A stretch of DNA of 64,000 nucleotides from Rhynchopus euleeides. Its lineage: Eukaryota > Euglenozoa > Diplonemea > Diplonemida > Diplonemidae. Positions 20,765 through 29,691 of this stretch are shown piece after piece. Positions within the stretch are counted from its first letter, which is position 1; each line of letters starts with the position of its first letter. A program made the position numbers and the translations under genes. The notes under the pieces were generated by a model. It worked only from the letters and a program-made list of their open reading frames with translations, was not told the origin of the DNA and made no database searches. The stretch spans positions 248,001-312,000 of the forward strand of contig OY723242.1 in the NCBI GenBank assembly GCA_963210315.1, in the 5' to 3' direction.

Positions 20765-20864
20765 AAAGTACGGTAAAATCGACTCGGTTGGGGTTCGACG
20801 GCCACTCGGGGCCTTCGGCCCCGAGTGGCCGTCTCACCCCACCTCGTCGATTTTACCGTACTTT
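20765..20864. repeat. 100-nt two-segment hairpin
   Basis: Outer arms AAAGTACGGTAAAATCGAC (20765-20783) and the reverse complement (20846-20864). Inner arms GACGGCCACTCGGGGCC (20797-20813) and the reverse complement (20817-20833) around a TTC loop, with mispaired segments between. It is adjacent to the right 15-bp repeat, so it may be a transposon end structure. Confidence 0.8.
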
Positions 20865-21292
20865 GTTTTCACGGTAATAAATAGTTATTTTCTAAGAATT
20901 TTGTTAGGGGAATTTTTTTTGAGGAAACTTCATATTTGCCAGAAATTTATTGGAAAATTCATATGTCGACAGGAAGTTTTGGGTTTAACCATATGTTGAC
21001 AAAAACTTTTTGTTTCAATCATATGTTGACAAAAAGTTTCCTGAAAATTCATATGTTGACACGAACTTATGGACTTAACCATATGTTGACAAAAACTTCT
21101 GCATCTAACCATATGTTGACAAGAAGTTATGGATTAACCATATGTTGACAAAAACTTCTCGTTTTCACCATATGTTAACAAAATTGGGTTTCTAGCCGTG
21201 GTGCCCCTGACGACCCCATATTGCGTAGTTTGTGCGTAGTGAAAAGGGGGGGGGGGGTCTCATTTTTTGATTTACTCAGCCATTCTCTGTCT

Positions 21293-21499
21293 CTATGCCG
21301 GGACCCCAAACTCAAGGAGTTCTTGCTGTTCCGGGGTCAGTGAGGGTGCAGGCGCTTCAGGTGCTGCAGGTGCTGCAGGTTCTTCAGGTGCTGCAGCGCT
21401 GGCAGCCTTCGGTGCGGGTTTCGACGCAGTCTTTGCAGGTCTCTTTGGGGGTGCCCTTTGGCGCGGTGCCTGCTTCAGCTCGTCGGGTGGAAGCATCAA
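21293..21499 (-). CDS. Lys/Ala/Pro-rich protein end, H1-tail-like (probable last exon)
   Basis: About 65 residues: ELKQAPRQRAPPKRPAKTAS, then KPAPKAASAAAPEEPAAPAA and SLTPEQQELLEFGVPA. Composition is that of histone H1 or other basic chromatin tails, but this is compositional only. It lies inside E7, downstream of the frame at 21580-21900 on the same strand. The intervening ~100 nt contain the GCRTCAACGCATC element and a 50-bp tandem duplication, consistent with an intron whose 3' end was duplicated. Reading frames of the two parts could not be joined with certainty. Confidence 0.35.
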   Translation of the reverse strand: MMLPPDELKQAPRQRAPPKRPAKTASKPAPKAASAAAPEEPAAPAAPEAPAPSLTPEQQELLEFGVPA

Positions 21500-21560
21500 C
21501 GCATCATTAAGCGGTGCCTGCTTCAGCTCCTCCGGGTGGAAGCGTCAACGCATCATTAAG
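21461..21560. repeat. 50-bp tandem duplication
   Basis: Two copies of a unit starting GCGGTGCCTGCTTCAGCTC and ending AACGCATCATTAA, differing at three or four bases. Each contains a copy of the start of the dispersed GCRTCAACGCATC element and a potential minus-strand acceptor (GCTGAAGCAG). Confidence 0.8.
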
Positions 21561-21590
21561 GAAGAAGGAAGCACAGTTGCTACGCTTTTT
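21541..21590. repeat. Dispersed GCRTCAACGCATC element, copy 3
   Basis: Full copy with the ATTAAGGAAGAAGGAAGC core and CTACGCTTTT end; a partial copy lies at 21492-21511. Confidence 0.75.
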
Positions 21591-21900
21591 TGCAGCTGCA
21601 GGAAACGACACCATACCCAACAACAATCCCCAGACCGTCGAGGGAGAGTGGGCGCCTGGATCCCGTGACACAGATCTCTAGTGCCGTTGTGATCCCCTCG
21701 GATAACGTCTCCTGGACGTTGTCAGCGGAGGTTGCCTGTGTGGCGGTGACCTCCGTATACCCCGCGGGATCCAGTGCCAGTAGCGCCTTCTTCAGCTTTT
21801 CGTCGACCCCTCGGCCGACGCTCTCCTTGATGTCAAGGGCCACCTTCAGGGTGGCACCTCGCATCGCCCTGAAGGCTGTGATCGTATCATCATTCACAAT
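21580..21900 (-). CDS. Unidentified ORF in E7 (probable exon)
   Basis: About 105 codons of well-mixed composition: NDDTITAFRAMRGATLKVAL, then DIKESVGRGVDEKLKKALLA and DPAGYTEVTATQATSADNVQ. No ATG starts it; the first codons are ATT GTG, so a 5' exon is likely. Codon use and helix-rich character suggest a real protein, but I recognise no family. Possible donors (GTATGG, GTCGTT) lie near its 3' end. It may form one gene with the Lys/Ala/Pro-rich tail downstream. Confidence 0.4.
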   Translation of the reverse strand: MVNDDTITAFRAMRGATLKVALDIKESVGRGVDEKLKKALLALDPAGYTEVTATQATSADNVQETLSEGITTALEICVTGSRRPLSLDGLGIVVGYGVVSCSCKKA

Positions 21901-22045
21901 CTCGAGGGTGTTCTACGCGGCTCCTGGAACTCACTTCCTTCTCAGGTGTTTCTGGGCATGGGGCAACCTTGCCCAGGTGTTTCTGGAGTCCCGCCCCACA
22001 TGTCGTGCGTTCTTTCGTACGGTGTATAGTGAGTTCTGGCAATAA

Positions 22046-22821
22046 TTTTTTGCTCGGTCAGCGCAGTGCCTCCAGTCCTGTCTCAGTAGCCACACAGAAA
22101 GGGGGACCAAAAAAAACTGGGGGGGGACCAAAAAGCGAGACCCCCCCCCCAGATTGCGTAGTTTGTGCGTAGTGAAAAAGGGGTAAATCAGGGGCACCAC
22201 TAGCTGGAACACCCTTTTTGGTGGATTCCCGACCCCAGGGCACCCACACCTGTGGCTGATGAAGAGGAGGGCGCTTCGCAAAGGCCGGGACCCCCAGCCC
22301 CAACCTCTCATCCACATTTTGATGTGAACCTGTCGGCTGAAGCTGGAATCACTTGATGGCATTGCTGTGGGTGTTGTTGTGGACCTGGGTCCGGCCGATT
22401 AGTACTCACGCTGCTGTGCCTGTGATTCAAAGAACCGTGGAGTTCGGAACCCACCTGGAGAGAACGATCCACCTCGAAGAAGCCGCATGCCCGATGCACC
22501 CCGGTAGCTGCGTGTACACGTGGTAAACCTGTGACCACTTCGGTGGAGTGGTCTTTTGGCTCAGTTTCTGGGCCGGAAGTGCTTGATGTTGGTAACCATC
22601 TTTGCTATGGGGCTTTCATCATGCATTTATCACGTACAGGCCCATGATCAGTGGTTAGCCGGTGTTAACGGTGTGCGGTTCTCTGGCCTTGTGGTATCTT
22701 AATCCAAGGGAATGAGGCCCCATGGAACTGCGATGAAGTGCACACTCTGTGAGAAGCTAAGTGCCGATCTGGAAAGCGATCTGGATACCCCGGAATGTCA
22801 GTCAAGCGGCTCCAGCCGAAA
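22046..22821. other. E7 interior without recognisable gene
   Basis: A G-run, C-run pair (~22120-22150) next to ATTGCGTAGTTTGTGCGTAGTG, which also appears at 21222-21241, followed by unique sequence with no convincing frame. Confidence 0.4.
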
Positions 22822-23334
22822 AACCGATTTTGTTAACATATGGTTAAAACGAGAAGTTTTTGTCAACATATGATTAGCCCAGAACTTTTTGTCAACATAT
22901 GGTTAAAATCAGAAGTTCCTGTCAAAATATGGTTAAATTCATAACTTCTTGTCAACATATGGTTAGATCCACAACTTTTTGTCAAAATATGGTTAAAATC
23001 AGAAGTTCCTGTCAACATACACGGTGGACTCCAGCGGCCCTAGCGGGAGTCTGGGAGCGGGAGTCTGAGCGGGTGTCAAAGACTCCCGCTAGCGGGAGTC
23101 TATACTCCCGCTAGGGGGAGTCTGACTCCCCCTAGCGGGAGTCTTTTCACCTATTTTCATCCATTTTTCCCATGATATAGTTACAGTCTACTGGCGTGGG
23201 GGGTAAAATCATGGTGGAAGAGGGATGGGGAGGGGCTTGTTTTGCTTCTGTCAGTTTCCCCGGACTCTGGACTACCTACCTATCCTCCTGGTAGCGGCTA
23301 CACCTGCGGAGGTGAGCGGTTAGAATTTGAGGTG

Positions 23335-23979
23335 TCAAAGTGCGGCCATCGCCTGTCGTAGTTGTGTTACACCTTGGGCAAGACAAGCCATCCTGCAGGC
23401 CTCATCTTCTTCGTCAGAACTGTCATCCCCCTCCTGCTGTGCGCGTTGGTCAAGCGTGCTCAAAGTCGCCTCGGATGACACGAATGGTGTGAAAGTCGCC
23501 CCCAGCGGGATTGGCATTTTGCACAAGCAGAGCGATAATTTGCGGTGTCCTTCGGGGAACCGGAACAGGAAGTAGGGCGCGCTGATGGGTTCAACGAAGT
23601 CCTGTGTGTTGCAGTGCACAAACCCCTTCTGCAGCTGTGTCAACTGTGTGCAAAGAACATACACAGCCAATCTATGAGCGTGTCGGGTGTGCAGACACGG
23701 ACACAGGATGACTTCTCTATACCCGAGGATCCCGTCCTGCGACAGGTGCGCAACCTTCCAAGGCATGCCCGATGCGCGCCGCTTCTCTTCTGCCATCGCA
23801 AGATCTCTCTCGTAAGTTGCGGAGCTGGCGATTGTAACGGCATCTTTCTTGCGATGTCCGTTCTCTGCTTCTTCAAATTCGTCGTTGTTCTGCAGAGGCA
23901 CTGCATCTTCTGGAGCCCACCAATGATGGAGACTGTGTACGTAGGCATTGCGCGTTGATCCCTTTTCGGCATGCTCCAT
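23335..23979 (-). CDS. Unidentified 214-residue protein encoded in E8
   Basis: ATG at 23979, intact frame to TGA. A charged N-terminal third (NNDEFEEAENGHRKKD) is followed by a compact middle with many hydrophobic and Cys/His residues (VILCPCLHTRHAHRLAVYVL, FVHCNTQDFVEPISAPYFLF), then an acidic patch (EGDDSSDEEDEACRMACLAQ) and a helical tail. No family recognised. The frame is long relative to its surroundings and its composition is balanced, so it is probably real: either element-encoded or cargo. Confidence 0.5.
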   Translation of the reverse strand: MEHAEKGSTRNAYVHSLHHWWAPEDAVPLQNNDEFEEAENGHRKKDAVTIASSATYERDLAMAEEKRRASGMPWKVAHLSQDGILGYREVILCPCLHTRHAHRLAVYVLCTQLTQLQKGFVHCNTQDFVEPISAPYFLFRFPEGHRKLSLCLCKMPIPLGATFTPFVSSEATLSTLDQRAQQEGDDSSDEEDEACRMACLAQGVTQLRQAMAAL

Positions 23980-24059
23980 CAACCAGTGAAATATATGCCC
24001 TCCCGCGAGGTACCGGAACCGATATGCAGCCCCGGACGCGCAAGGACTTGGTTACAAGA

Positions 24060-24293
24060 CAAACACATGCCGTAGGGGGGGTCTGGGAGGCGGAGCTCCC
24101 AGCCGCCGGAGGCCACGGTAGTGAACATCTGTGACTTGCGGGCGTACGGATTCTGTGTGAGTTGGCTGCGTCCTCCTGAGGATACTGAGATTCCCTGATG
24201 TAAAGGGCTTGGGTACAAGACAGGCACATGCCACAGGGGGGTCTGGGGGGCGGAGCCCCCCAGCCACCGGAGGCCACGGTAGTAAACGTCTGT
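24060..24293. repeat. ~240-bp duplicated unit with GGAGCCCCCC hairpins (inverted partner at 25868-26097)
   Basis: Two copies of a GTCTGGGGGGCGGAGCCCCC hairpin-CAGCCGCCGGAGGCCACGG block are separated by ~170 nt containing CCTCAGGAGGACGCAGCC in reverse complement. The same order occurs inverted at 25868-26097, one copy inside E8 and one outside it. The hairpin block recurs at 63018-63078. Confidence 0.75.
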
Positions 24294-24506
24294 TGCACGG
24301 TACGGGTTGGGCAGCTTCATTTGTCCTCTATTGTGACTGTTTGAGGCCTGTGCTCATGTCGCTGGGGTCACTTTGCTCACGAAACGCCTCCTGGTCACCT
24401 TGAGGCCCCAAGGCGAGGAGCCAACTTTTCCGGTTTCCCGAAAATCTATATTTTTTTTCTTTTTACCCCTGACCTGATTTTTTGTGAGGGCCTGCAGAAA
24501 ATCAGG

Positions 24507-24767
24507 TCAGCTGACCCGAAAAAACCCCCAAGCTCCACCCCTGTCATCCAGTACCCTGATCAGCCGCATGGCGAGCCCCTTGCAGTCATGGAGTGCTGGG
24601 GTGACGTAGCGGGCATTGGGAAGCACACCTGCCAAGAGGGAGGGGTAGCCAGCCTCTTTCATCTCAGAGAGAGTCAGGTGCGGGTATCGATGCACCTGTT
24701 GATACCAGCGTTCTTCTGGGATGTCGCACAGTGAGCATCGGTGCCCTCGCCCCCCGCATCGCCTCAT
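24507..24767 (-). CDS. Cys-motif protein fragment in E8
   Basis: 86 codons from an ATG at 24767; the frame remains open upstream into the internal E8 end, so the N-terminus may be truncated. Begins MRRCGGRGHRCSLCDIPEER (three closely spaced Cys, a possible zinc site), then WYQQVHRYPHLTLSEMKEAG and TPALHDCKGLAMRLIRVLDD. Composition looks like a real protein. The LHD-KG motif reminds me of transposon-associated proteins, but I cannot name the family. Confidence 0.4.
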   Translation of the reverse strand: MRRCGGRGHRCSLCDIPEERWYQQVHRYPHLTLSEMKEAGYPSLLAGVLPNARYVTPALHDCKGLAMRLIRVLDDRGGAWGFFRVS

Positions 24768-25032
24768 TGTTGCCCACTGCTGATCTATACTCCCGCTAGC
24801 GGGAGTTGGACTCCCCCTAGTTGAGACTCCCGAAAAGGGTTAAACCCGGTAGTGGTACCCTACCCCCGCTGGAGTCCACCGTGCAAGGCCGGATCAGCCC
24901 ACGGGTGGGTTTGAGGAAGAAATCTGGGGGGGCAAATTTTGCTGCGACTTCCGGTTTCACCCGGCCGAACTCCAGCATCTATCCAGACCCACGGTGCCAA
25001 GCCGTTCGCCCGTGTCGCGATCATTCGCGGCT

Positions 25033-25413
25033 TCAGGCTGCCCCCGACGACACGTTTGTATCCTGCACCTTGCCATACTTCGCCTCCACCTTGTATATGA
25101 CGGAGAGCGCCCTCCTTCCGCATCGTTGCGACTTCCCTGACAGCGAACTTATCCATGTCAGGGAAGACATGGCGATGATTGCGTTGGCCACCTGGGTGCT
25201 GTGCTGGTGGAGCTCCTTGCTCAACACCGTTGCTAGGAGCCTTCTAATGGATCCCAGTGTCAGCACACTGCCCCCTTTTTTAACAGGGAAGGCCGTGCAA
25301 AAATCATGCACAATGTTCGTCGCCTCCGCAGCCTCGGGACTCTCTGCGCTCTTCTTCTTCTTAATCGACTTTGCCGCCGGCTTCGCTGCCGGCTTCGTTG
25401 TCGTCTTCCCCAT
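25033..25413 (-). CDS. Small basic protein with histone H2B-like segment
   Basis: 126 residues with an ATG at 25413. The N-terminus GKTTTKPAAKPAAKSIKKKK is a typical histone-tail composition. Residues ~45-82 (KKGGSVLTLGSIRRLLATVL, SKELHQHSTQVANAII) parallel the H2B C-terminal half (basic residues then [20 protein letters not shown] then KHAVSEG.KAV). The remaining ~45 residues (GRRALSVIYKVEAKYGKVQD) do not match H2B, and the first histone-fold helix is short or missing. It lies inside E8 between the two right-end copies, so it may be captured host DNA. A degenerate or element-borne histone-fold protein is the best guess; a chance resemblance is possible. Confidence 0.4.
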   Translation of the reverse strand: MGKTTTKPAAKPAAKSIKKKKSAESPEAAEATNIVHDFCTAFPVKKGGSVLTLGSIRRLLATVLSKELHQHSTQVANAIIAMSSLTWISSLSGKSQRCGRRALSVIYKVEAKYGKVQDTNVSSGAA

Positions 25414-25867
25414 TTTTGTGAATCAGGTCTGCGAGCTGGGATGGGTGGAAACGTCCGTTTCGTTTGGTGTGGCTGTACTTCAGTGACGAGTGCCACATTG
25501 CATAGGTATCATGGGAAAAATGAGTGAAAATAGGTGAAAAGACTCCCGCTAGGGGGAGTCAGACTCCCCCTAGCGGGAGTATAGACTCCCGCTAGCGGGA
25601 GTTGGACTCCCCCTAGTTGAGACTCCCGAAAAGGGTTACCCTACCCCCGCTGGAGTCCACCGTGTATGGTTAAACCCAAAAGTTCCTGTCAACATATGAA
25701 TTTTCCAAGAAATTTCTGGCAAATATGAAGTTTCCTCATTTTTTTTCCAAGGTTGTTTCGCAGAGGAAAAACTTTTTCTCAGTTTTTCCCAGTCGACAGG
25801 GCGCGCAAGGATGGAAGGGAAGTCTGTCCCCCGTACAGTTCGCCTTGCTGGCCAATTGGAGAGCCAG

Positions 25868-26097
25868 ACGTTCACTACCGTGGCCTCCGGCGGCTGGGGG
25901 GCTCCGCCCCCCAGACCCCCCTGTGGCGTATGTCTCGTACTCAAGTCCTTCGAATCCCATCAGGTCGGATTCCAACCACCCCAGTCGCCTCAGGAGGACG
26001 CAGCCAACTCACACAGAATCTGTACGCCCACACGAACAGATGTTCGCTACCGTGGCCTCCGGCGGCTGGGGGCTCCGCCCCCCAGACCCCCGATGTA
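25868..26097. repeat. Inverted partner of the 24060-24293 unit
   Basis: TACCGTGGCCTCCGGCGGCT-GGGGGCTCCGCCCCCCAGAC twice, ~170 nt apart, in reverse orientation to the copy at 24 kb. Confidence 0.75.
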
Positions 26098-26118
26098 GCG
26101 TGTGCCCGTCCATCTATC

Positions 26119-26505
26119 TCACTTCCCCGGGTACAGTGCAGCGTCGGAGGTCAGCGCCACATCCATGAAGCGCTTCTTCGAAGCCTGGCTGACATCGGAC
26201 AGGAGGTCGGACTTCCCCACCTGGGAGTGTACGCTCGCCGCGTTCGCGACATGCGTCACACGACACGCTACCTGAAACGTGAGTGTGCCTTGCGAACACG
26301 GGCATTTCAACGGTCTGCAGGCGACCGTTGAAATGCCCGTGTGTAGCCAACCTACGTGACGCCTCGGATGACCTGCCTGAAGTACAGAAAGTGGATTGAT
26401 GGCGGAGCAGAAAGAGATCGGAACCATATGAGAAGCTTCGCTGCGCTTCGACTCCTTCAGTGTGTCTGTCGCATTTCCTCTGACACACAGGTGTGTCTGG
26501 TACAA
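26119..26505 (-). CDS. Weak ORF, possible gene fragment
   Basis: The last ~45 codons (VANAASVHSQVGKSDLLSDV, then SQASKKRFMDVALTSDAALY) look protein-like; the upstream part spans a perfect 20-bp hairpin and does not. A pyrimidine-AG acceptor (TTTCAG) precedes the better part near 26274. No family recognised. Confidence 0.25.
   Translation of the reverse strand: MYQTHLCVRGNATDTLKESKRSEASHMVPISFCSAINPLSVLQAGHPRRHVGWLHTGISTVACRPLKCPCSQGTLTFQVACRVTHVANAASVHSQVGKSDLLSDVSQASKKRFMDVALTSDAALYPGK
26296..26342. repeat. Perfect 20-bp stem, 7-nt loop hairpin
   Basis: ACACGGGCATTTCAACGGTC, loop TGCAGGC, then the exact reverse complement. No adjacent gene explains it. Confidence 0.85.
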
Positions 26506-26639
26506 AAATCACTGAACGGAGCAACCCTCAGAAACCTGCACCAAGAGCGAACCGTGAAGCGACCTCGGGCAAAAACTCAGGCAACACATCCGCAGAAGAC
26601 ATTCGATACCATTCCTACGAGATGCAAAACAATCACAAT

Positions 26640-27320
26640 CTCAAGAATAATTGACCTAAAGGGTGGCGAGGGTGGGCGAGCGTGGGCGAGGGCGGGCGAC
26701 GGTGACCGACGGTGGGCGGGCGGGTGGTGGGCCAACCTGGGCCCCGCGGTAGGTTCGCCGCTCGCTCGTCATTTTCCCCTTCCACTGCACTTTTCGGAAT
26801 CCGTGCGGATCGTGGTGGGGTCATTTTGGTGGTGCCAAACTTCACCCATGAAGTACAGGTCTGGTTCAGGCACTTTTGCAGGTGACTTGGAGGCGCTCGC
26901 CGCCCCACCCCACCCACCCAGCGGGACCCCCCTCACGGATTTTCCAAAAACCCCGCTCTTTTGAACGTTTGGGATCTGTGCGGATCGTGGTGGGGTCATT
27001 TTGGCCATGGGGTGTCTGTCTCCACCACTGACTGGGGGTCACCGTCTGGGCCCAAACCCTGCAGGGTTGCGTTGCGTCAAAACCTTGCGACCGCTGCCTC
27101 CAGACCCAGTGCTGCCGCGGTTTGGTGGGCTCGATGGGTATACTTTGATTGGTTGGATTGGCTGTGGCTGGTCCAGGAGGAAGTGGTGGGACACAAGAGG
27201 ACGTAATGCCCAAGTACAGTACAAACCCCACCAGAAAACAGCCAACTTGGGCGAGGGTGGACGAGGGTGGGCGACGGTGGTCTAGGGTGGTCGGCGGTGG
27301 TCGACGGTGGTGCGAGTGCT
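26640..27320. repeat. Repeat family shared with E1 interior, framed by GGGCGAGGGTGG tracts
   Basis: 26775-27020 shares order and much sequence with 7095-7330: CGGAATCCGTGCGGATCGTG, GTGGGGTCATTTTG, then ~170 nt later a second GTGCGGAYCG-GTGGGGTCATTTTG and CCATGGGGTG. G-rich GGGCGAGGGTGGGCGA-type minisatellites lie on both sides (~26659-26730 and ~27246-27320). No gene. Confidence 0.6.
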
Positions 27321-28028
27321 GGGTGACGCCAAAAAGGCGGCTTGTTTTAGGTCAGAATATAAGCAGACGAAAGCACGCGTGACTTCTCGTACATGGTAAC
27401 ATACGCATTTCGATACTCTCATGGGGTGCAACATATCCGCGTGACTCATACATACCCATTACGACACTCTCATGGGGCCCGGAGCGATAAGCTTGCTAAA
27501 CTAGGAACCCCCTTGGAGGCCGTTCTCGGAAGGATACACGGGCCCGGGGTCCCAGGTTCGGTAACCGTGGTAATACTACCCGGGCGAAAATCAAGTGTAT
27601 GATCGCTGGAGGCCAGGGGTGTTTTTAATCCGGTGAGAGTCATCAGAATCAACGAGTCAGACCAGGCTGCTGCAGTATCACAGGGGGGCGGGCTGGACTG
27701 CTACTCCCCACTCTGCTCTTGGGTGTCCGCTGCTAGTGAAAAGGCAGGGAAGCGTGGGAGCTTGCGACTTGGCCAGTTTCGGGTGGGATAGTCAGATGCA
27801 CTCGGCAGGAGACAGGTTCAATCCATGGTGGGAGACCACAGACATCGTACCGCCATGAATAAGCTAACCCACGGGTTGTTGGACCTCACCGTGAAGGAGC
27901 ACAAAGCACATGGCTGAACGGTGCACCTGGGGATAGATGCAGGCAAAGGGCGGGGACGTCGCATCGTCAACCATGGAAACAGGCACACTCCCAGCGAGGG
28001 GGAAGCGGGTCGAGCTTGAACTGGCATG
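27321..28028. other. Region without gene
   Basis: A short two-unit tandem repeat at ~27376-27482 (each unit CGCGTGACT...CTCTCATGGGG), otherwise unique sequence. Nothing recognisable; no tRNA cloverleaf found. Confidence 0.4.
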
Positions 28029-28860
28029 TCATTGAAGCGAACAGTCGGTGCAGCGGATAGTGGTGGCTTGGACAGCCGGCTGGCGACATACTCGAACTGT
28101 CATCTTGTTGGTGGTTTGGACAGTCGGTTGGACCGTCGGCTGACCAATGACGCTCGAACGCCAGTACCGCTCGAACACATAGTAGCACCAGGGATCACGT
28201 TCAGCGTTGATCCGGCGCCGTCTCTCTTCTTCCTGCAGCTCAGGGAAGGCGGCAGCAAGGACGTCGCTGTCGCGGCGCAGCGGGGCAGAAGCGTGGATGA
28301 AGGCGTCTGGGTCGGCACGCACAGCCGCCAGCACCACCTCCTTGTCGCAGCACAGCGCTGTGGGAGCGTACTGAAGGGAACGTCCCTCCTGGCGCACAGC
28401 CGCCAGCACCACCTCACGCTTGTTCCACAGTGTGTGATCGGCGAAGCACAGCGCACTGCCGCAACTCGTCACGGCTGCGAGGACCACCTCCTCGTCACCA
28501 CAGAACACAGGATCGGCGAACTGCAGAGCACCGCCGTGTGCACGAGCCGCTTGAAGCACAACCGACCTGTCGCTTCGCAGTGAAGGGTCAGCGTACTTCA
28601 GCGCCCTCCCGTCCTGCAACACGGCCGCCAGTTGAAGCTCCTTGTCACGGCACAGTGAAGCACTGGCGTAGTGAAGTGCCCGCCCGCACTTGCGTACAGC
28701 TGCAAGCATGAAGTCTCTGTTGCTGAGGAATGAAGGGTCGGCGAATCGAAGAGCAAACCCGCCAGTGTGTGTGGCTGCGAGCACCACCTCCTCGTCCTGA
28801 AGGAAGGTCTCGTCAGCATATTCGAGTGCATACGGTGAGGACTTCACAGCAGCAAGCACG
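28029..28860 (-). pseudogene. 3' part of a DUF4116 gene, severed by an insertion
   Basis: 276 codons in the DUF4116 repeat pattern: about seven units such as DREVVLAAV-like KREVVLAAVRQEGRSLQYAP, then a C-terminal tail (FPELQEEERRRRINAERDPW). It has no start codon; the frame opens inside the 19-bp repeat bordering the insertion. The preceding 5' part is the gene at 29686-31092, whose last codons before the insertion are in the same frame (VVLAAVK on both sides). The two parts therefore come from one gene of ~740 codons. Whether this part is still expressed cannot be told. Confidence 0.8.
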
Positions 28861-29691
28861 TATTGACTTTGTTTATAGACTGACTCATCCAGAGGATCCA
28901 GGGAGCCCAGCGCAATTGCCAGACCCCCCAGACGGCCAGAAGACGCCGGTCTTCGCCGGGGCGGACCCAGCTAAAAGCTAACAGCAAGAACAGCAATAAA
29001 AAGGGAGAGCGTGCTCCTATCTCTGTGGGCTGGCGGGAAAAGGAGAAAAGGTAGAAAGGAAGGAAGCAATGTGCAACAAAATACGATTAATGCACTCGTT
29101 TGTTAACACCGCGCCGGTCGCATAATGCTGCGGTCGGATGAACGATTGACTGATCAACTCCAACCCAGTGGGCGTAAAAAGGAGAAGACGGGAACAACGG
29201 CTGGTCTAAACAGGACGAACGGACACTCACCACCACAGGGTATTCCAGAGGCGTTCCTGGTCGCGGCTCGACTGGTCGAACAACAGGTGACGGGCAAAAG
29301 ATCGTGGTGAAAAAGAACTAAAAGTAGGAAGGCGAAGGAAGGCAAAGCCGGGGGATCCACGTGTGCGTTAAACTTGTCCCACGTGCGCGTGTGCGGTAAA
29401 CTTGTCCCACGCGCCCCGGTGAAAAACACGTAACACGGTTGCCGCCCACAGTTTCTTCTGGCCACGCGGCGCGCTTCATGAGCGCCGCGTGCAGCCTGAC
29501 CGGTCTTAGCGGCCTAAGCGAAACACCGGGTCTCCAGAGGGATACATCCAGCCTACACGCAATGCGCTACCTTAAGCCAAAGCGTGCAGCGTAGCTTACC
29601 TCAACGGTCTGTTCGCAAAGGCCCCCAGGGTTCACCACGTGGAGGTGCCAGCCGTAGTCGCCAGGTCCGCTCCCCTGACGACCCATCACCC
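28861..29691. mobile_element. 831-bp insertion with 19-bp target-site duplication
   Basis: CTTCACAGCAGCAAGCACG occurs at 28842-28860 and 29692-29710, exactly bordering foreign sequence that interrupts a DUF4116 gene. A 19-bp duplication suits target-primed (non-LTR retrotransposon or SINE-like) integration. I see no inverted termini, no poly-A and no reverse transcriptase; a truncated or non-autonomous element is likely. The interior has a directly repeated GTAAACTTGTCCCACG-type motif (~29365-29420) and otherwise unique sequence. Confidence 0.75.

Larger units (their letters stand above)
18786..20879. mobile_element. Possible 2.1-kb insertion bounded by a 15-bp direct repeat
   Basis: GTTTTCACGGTAATA occurs at 18786-18800 and 20865-20879 in the same orientation. 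Between them lie the piggyBac-like element, an AT-rich part (19.95-20.75 kb) with repeated AAGTCGTTT/AAACGACTT words in both orientations, and a 100-nt hairpin at the right end. This could be an insertion with a 15-bp target duplication or a repeat pair; no protein is recognised. Confidence 0.4.
23020..25664. mobile_element. TIR element E8 (CACGGTGGACTCCAGCGG ends, 2.65 kb) inserted in E7
   Basis: Ends CACGGTGGACTCCAGCGG and its reverse complement, flanked by TA (23018-23019 and 25665-25666). Arms of ~150-180 bp are packed with inverted ACTCCCGCTAGCGGGAGT and ACTCCCCCTAG words and continue inward to CACCTATTTTCA/TGAAAATAGGTG. A further copy of the right end lies at 24788-24883 in the same orientation, so the present element may be a composite. 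It carries three minus-strand ORFs (unidentified, Cys-rich, histone-like). No standard transposase is visible. Confidence 0.75.
20921..25738. mobile_element. Large element E7 with 30-bp-repeat inverted arms, interrupted by E8
   Basis: The left end (GAGGAAACTTCATATTTGCC) is matched inverted at 25738 (GGCAAATATGAAGTTTCCTC). Each arm then holds a ~30-bp tandem repeat centred on CATATGTTGACAAAAACTT: eight units on the left (20960-21175) and about seven in the opposite orientation on the right (22830-23017, continuing at 25665 beyond E8). Removing E8 restores CATATGG across the junction. The interior (21.2-22.8 kb) carries minus-strand Ala/Lys/Pro-rich coding sequence. No transposase recognised. 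Confidence 0.7.
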
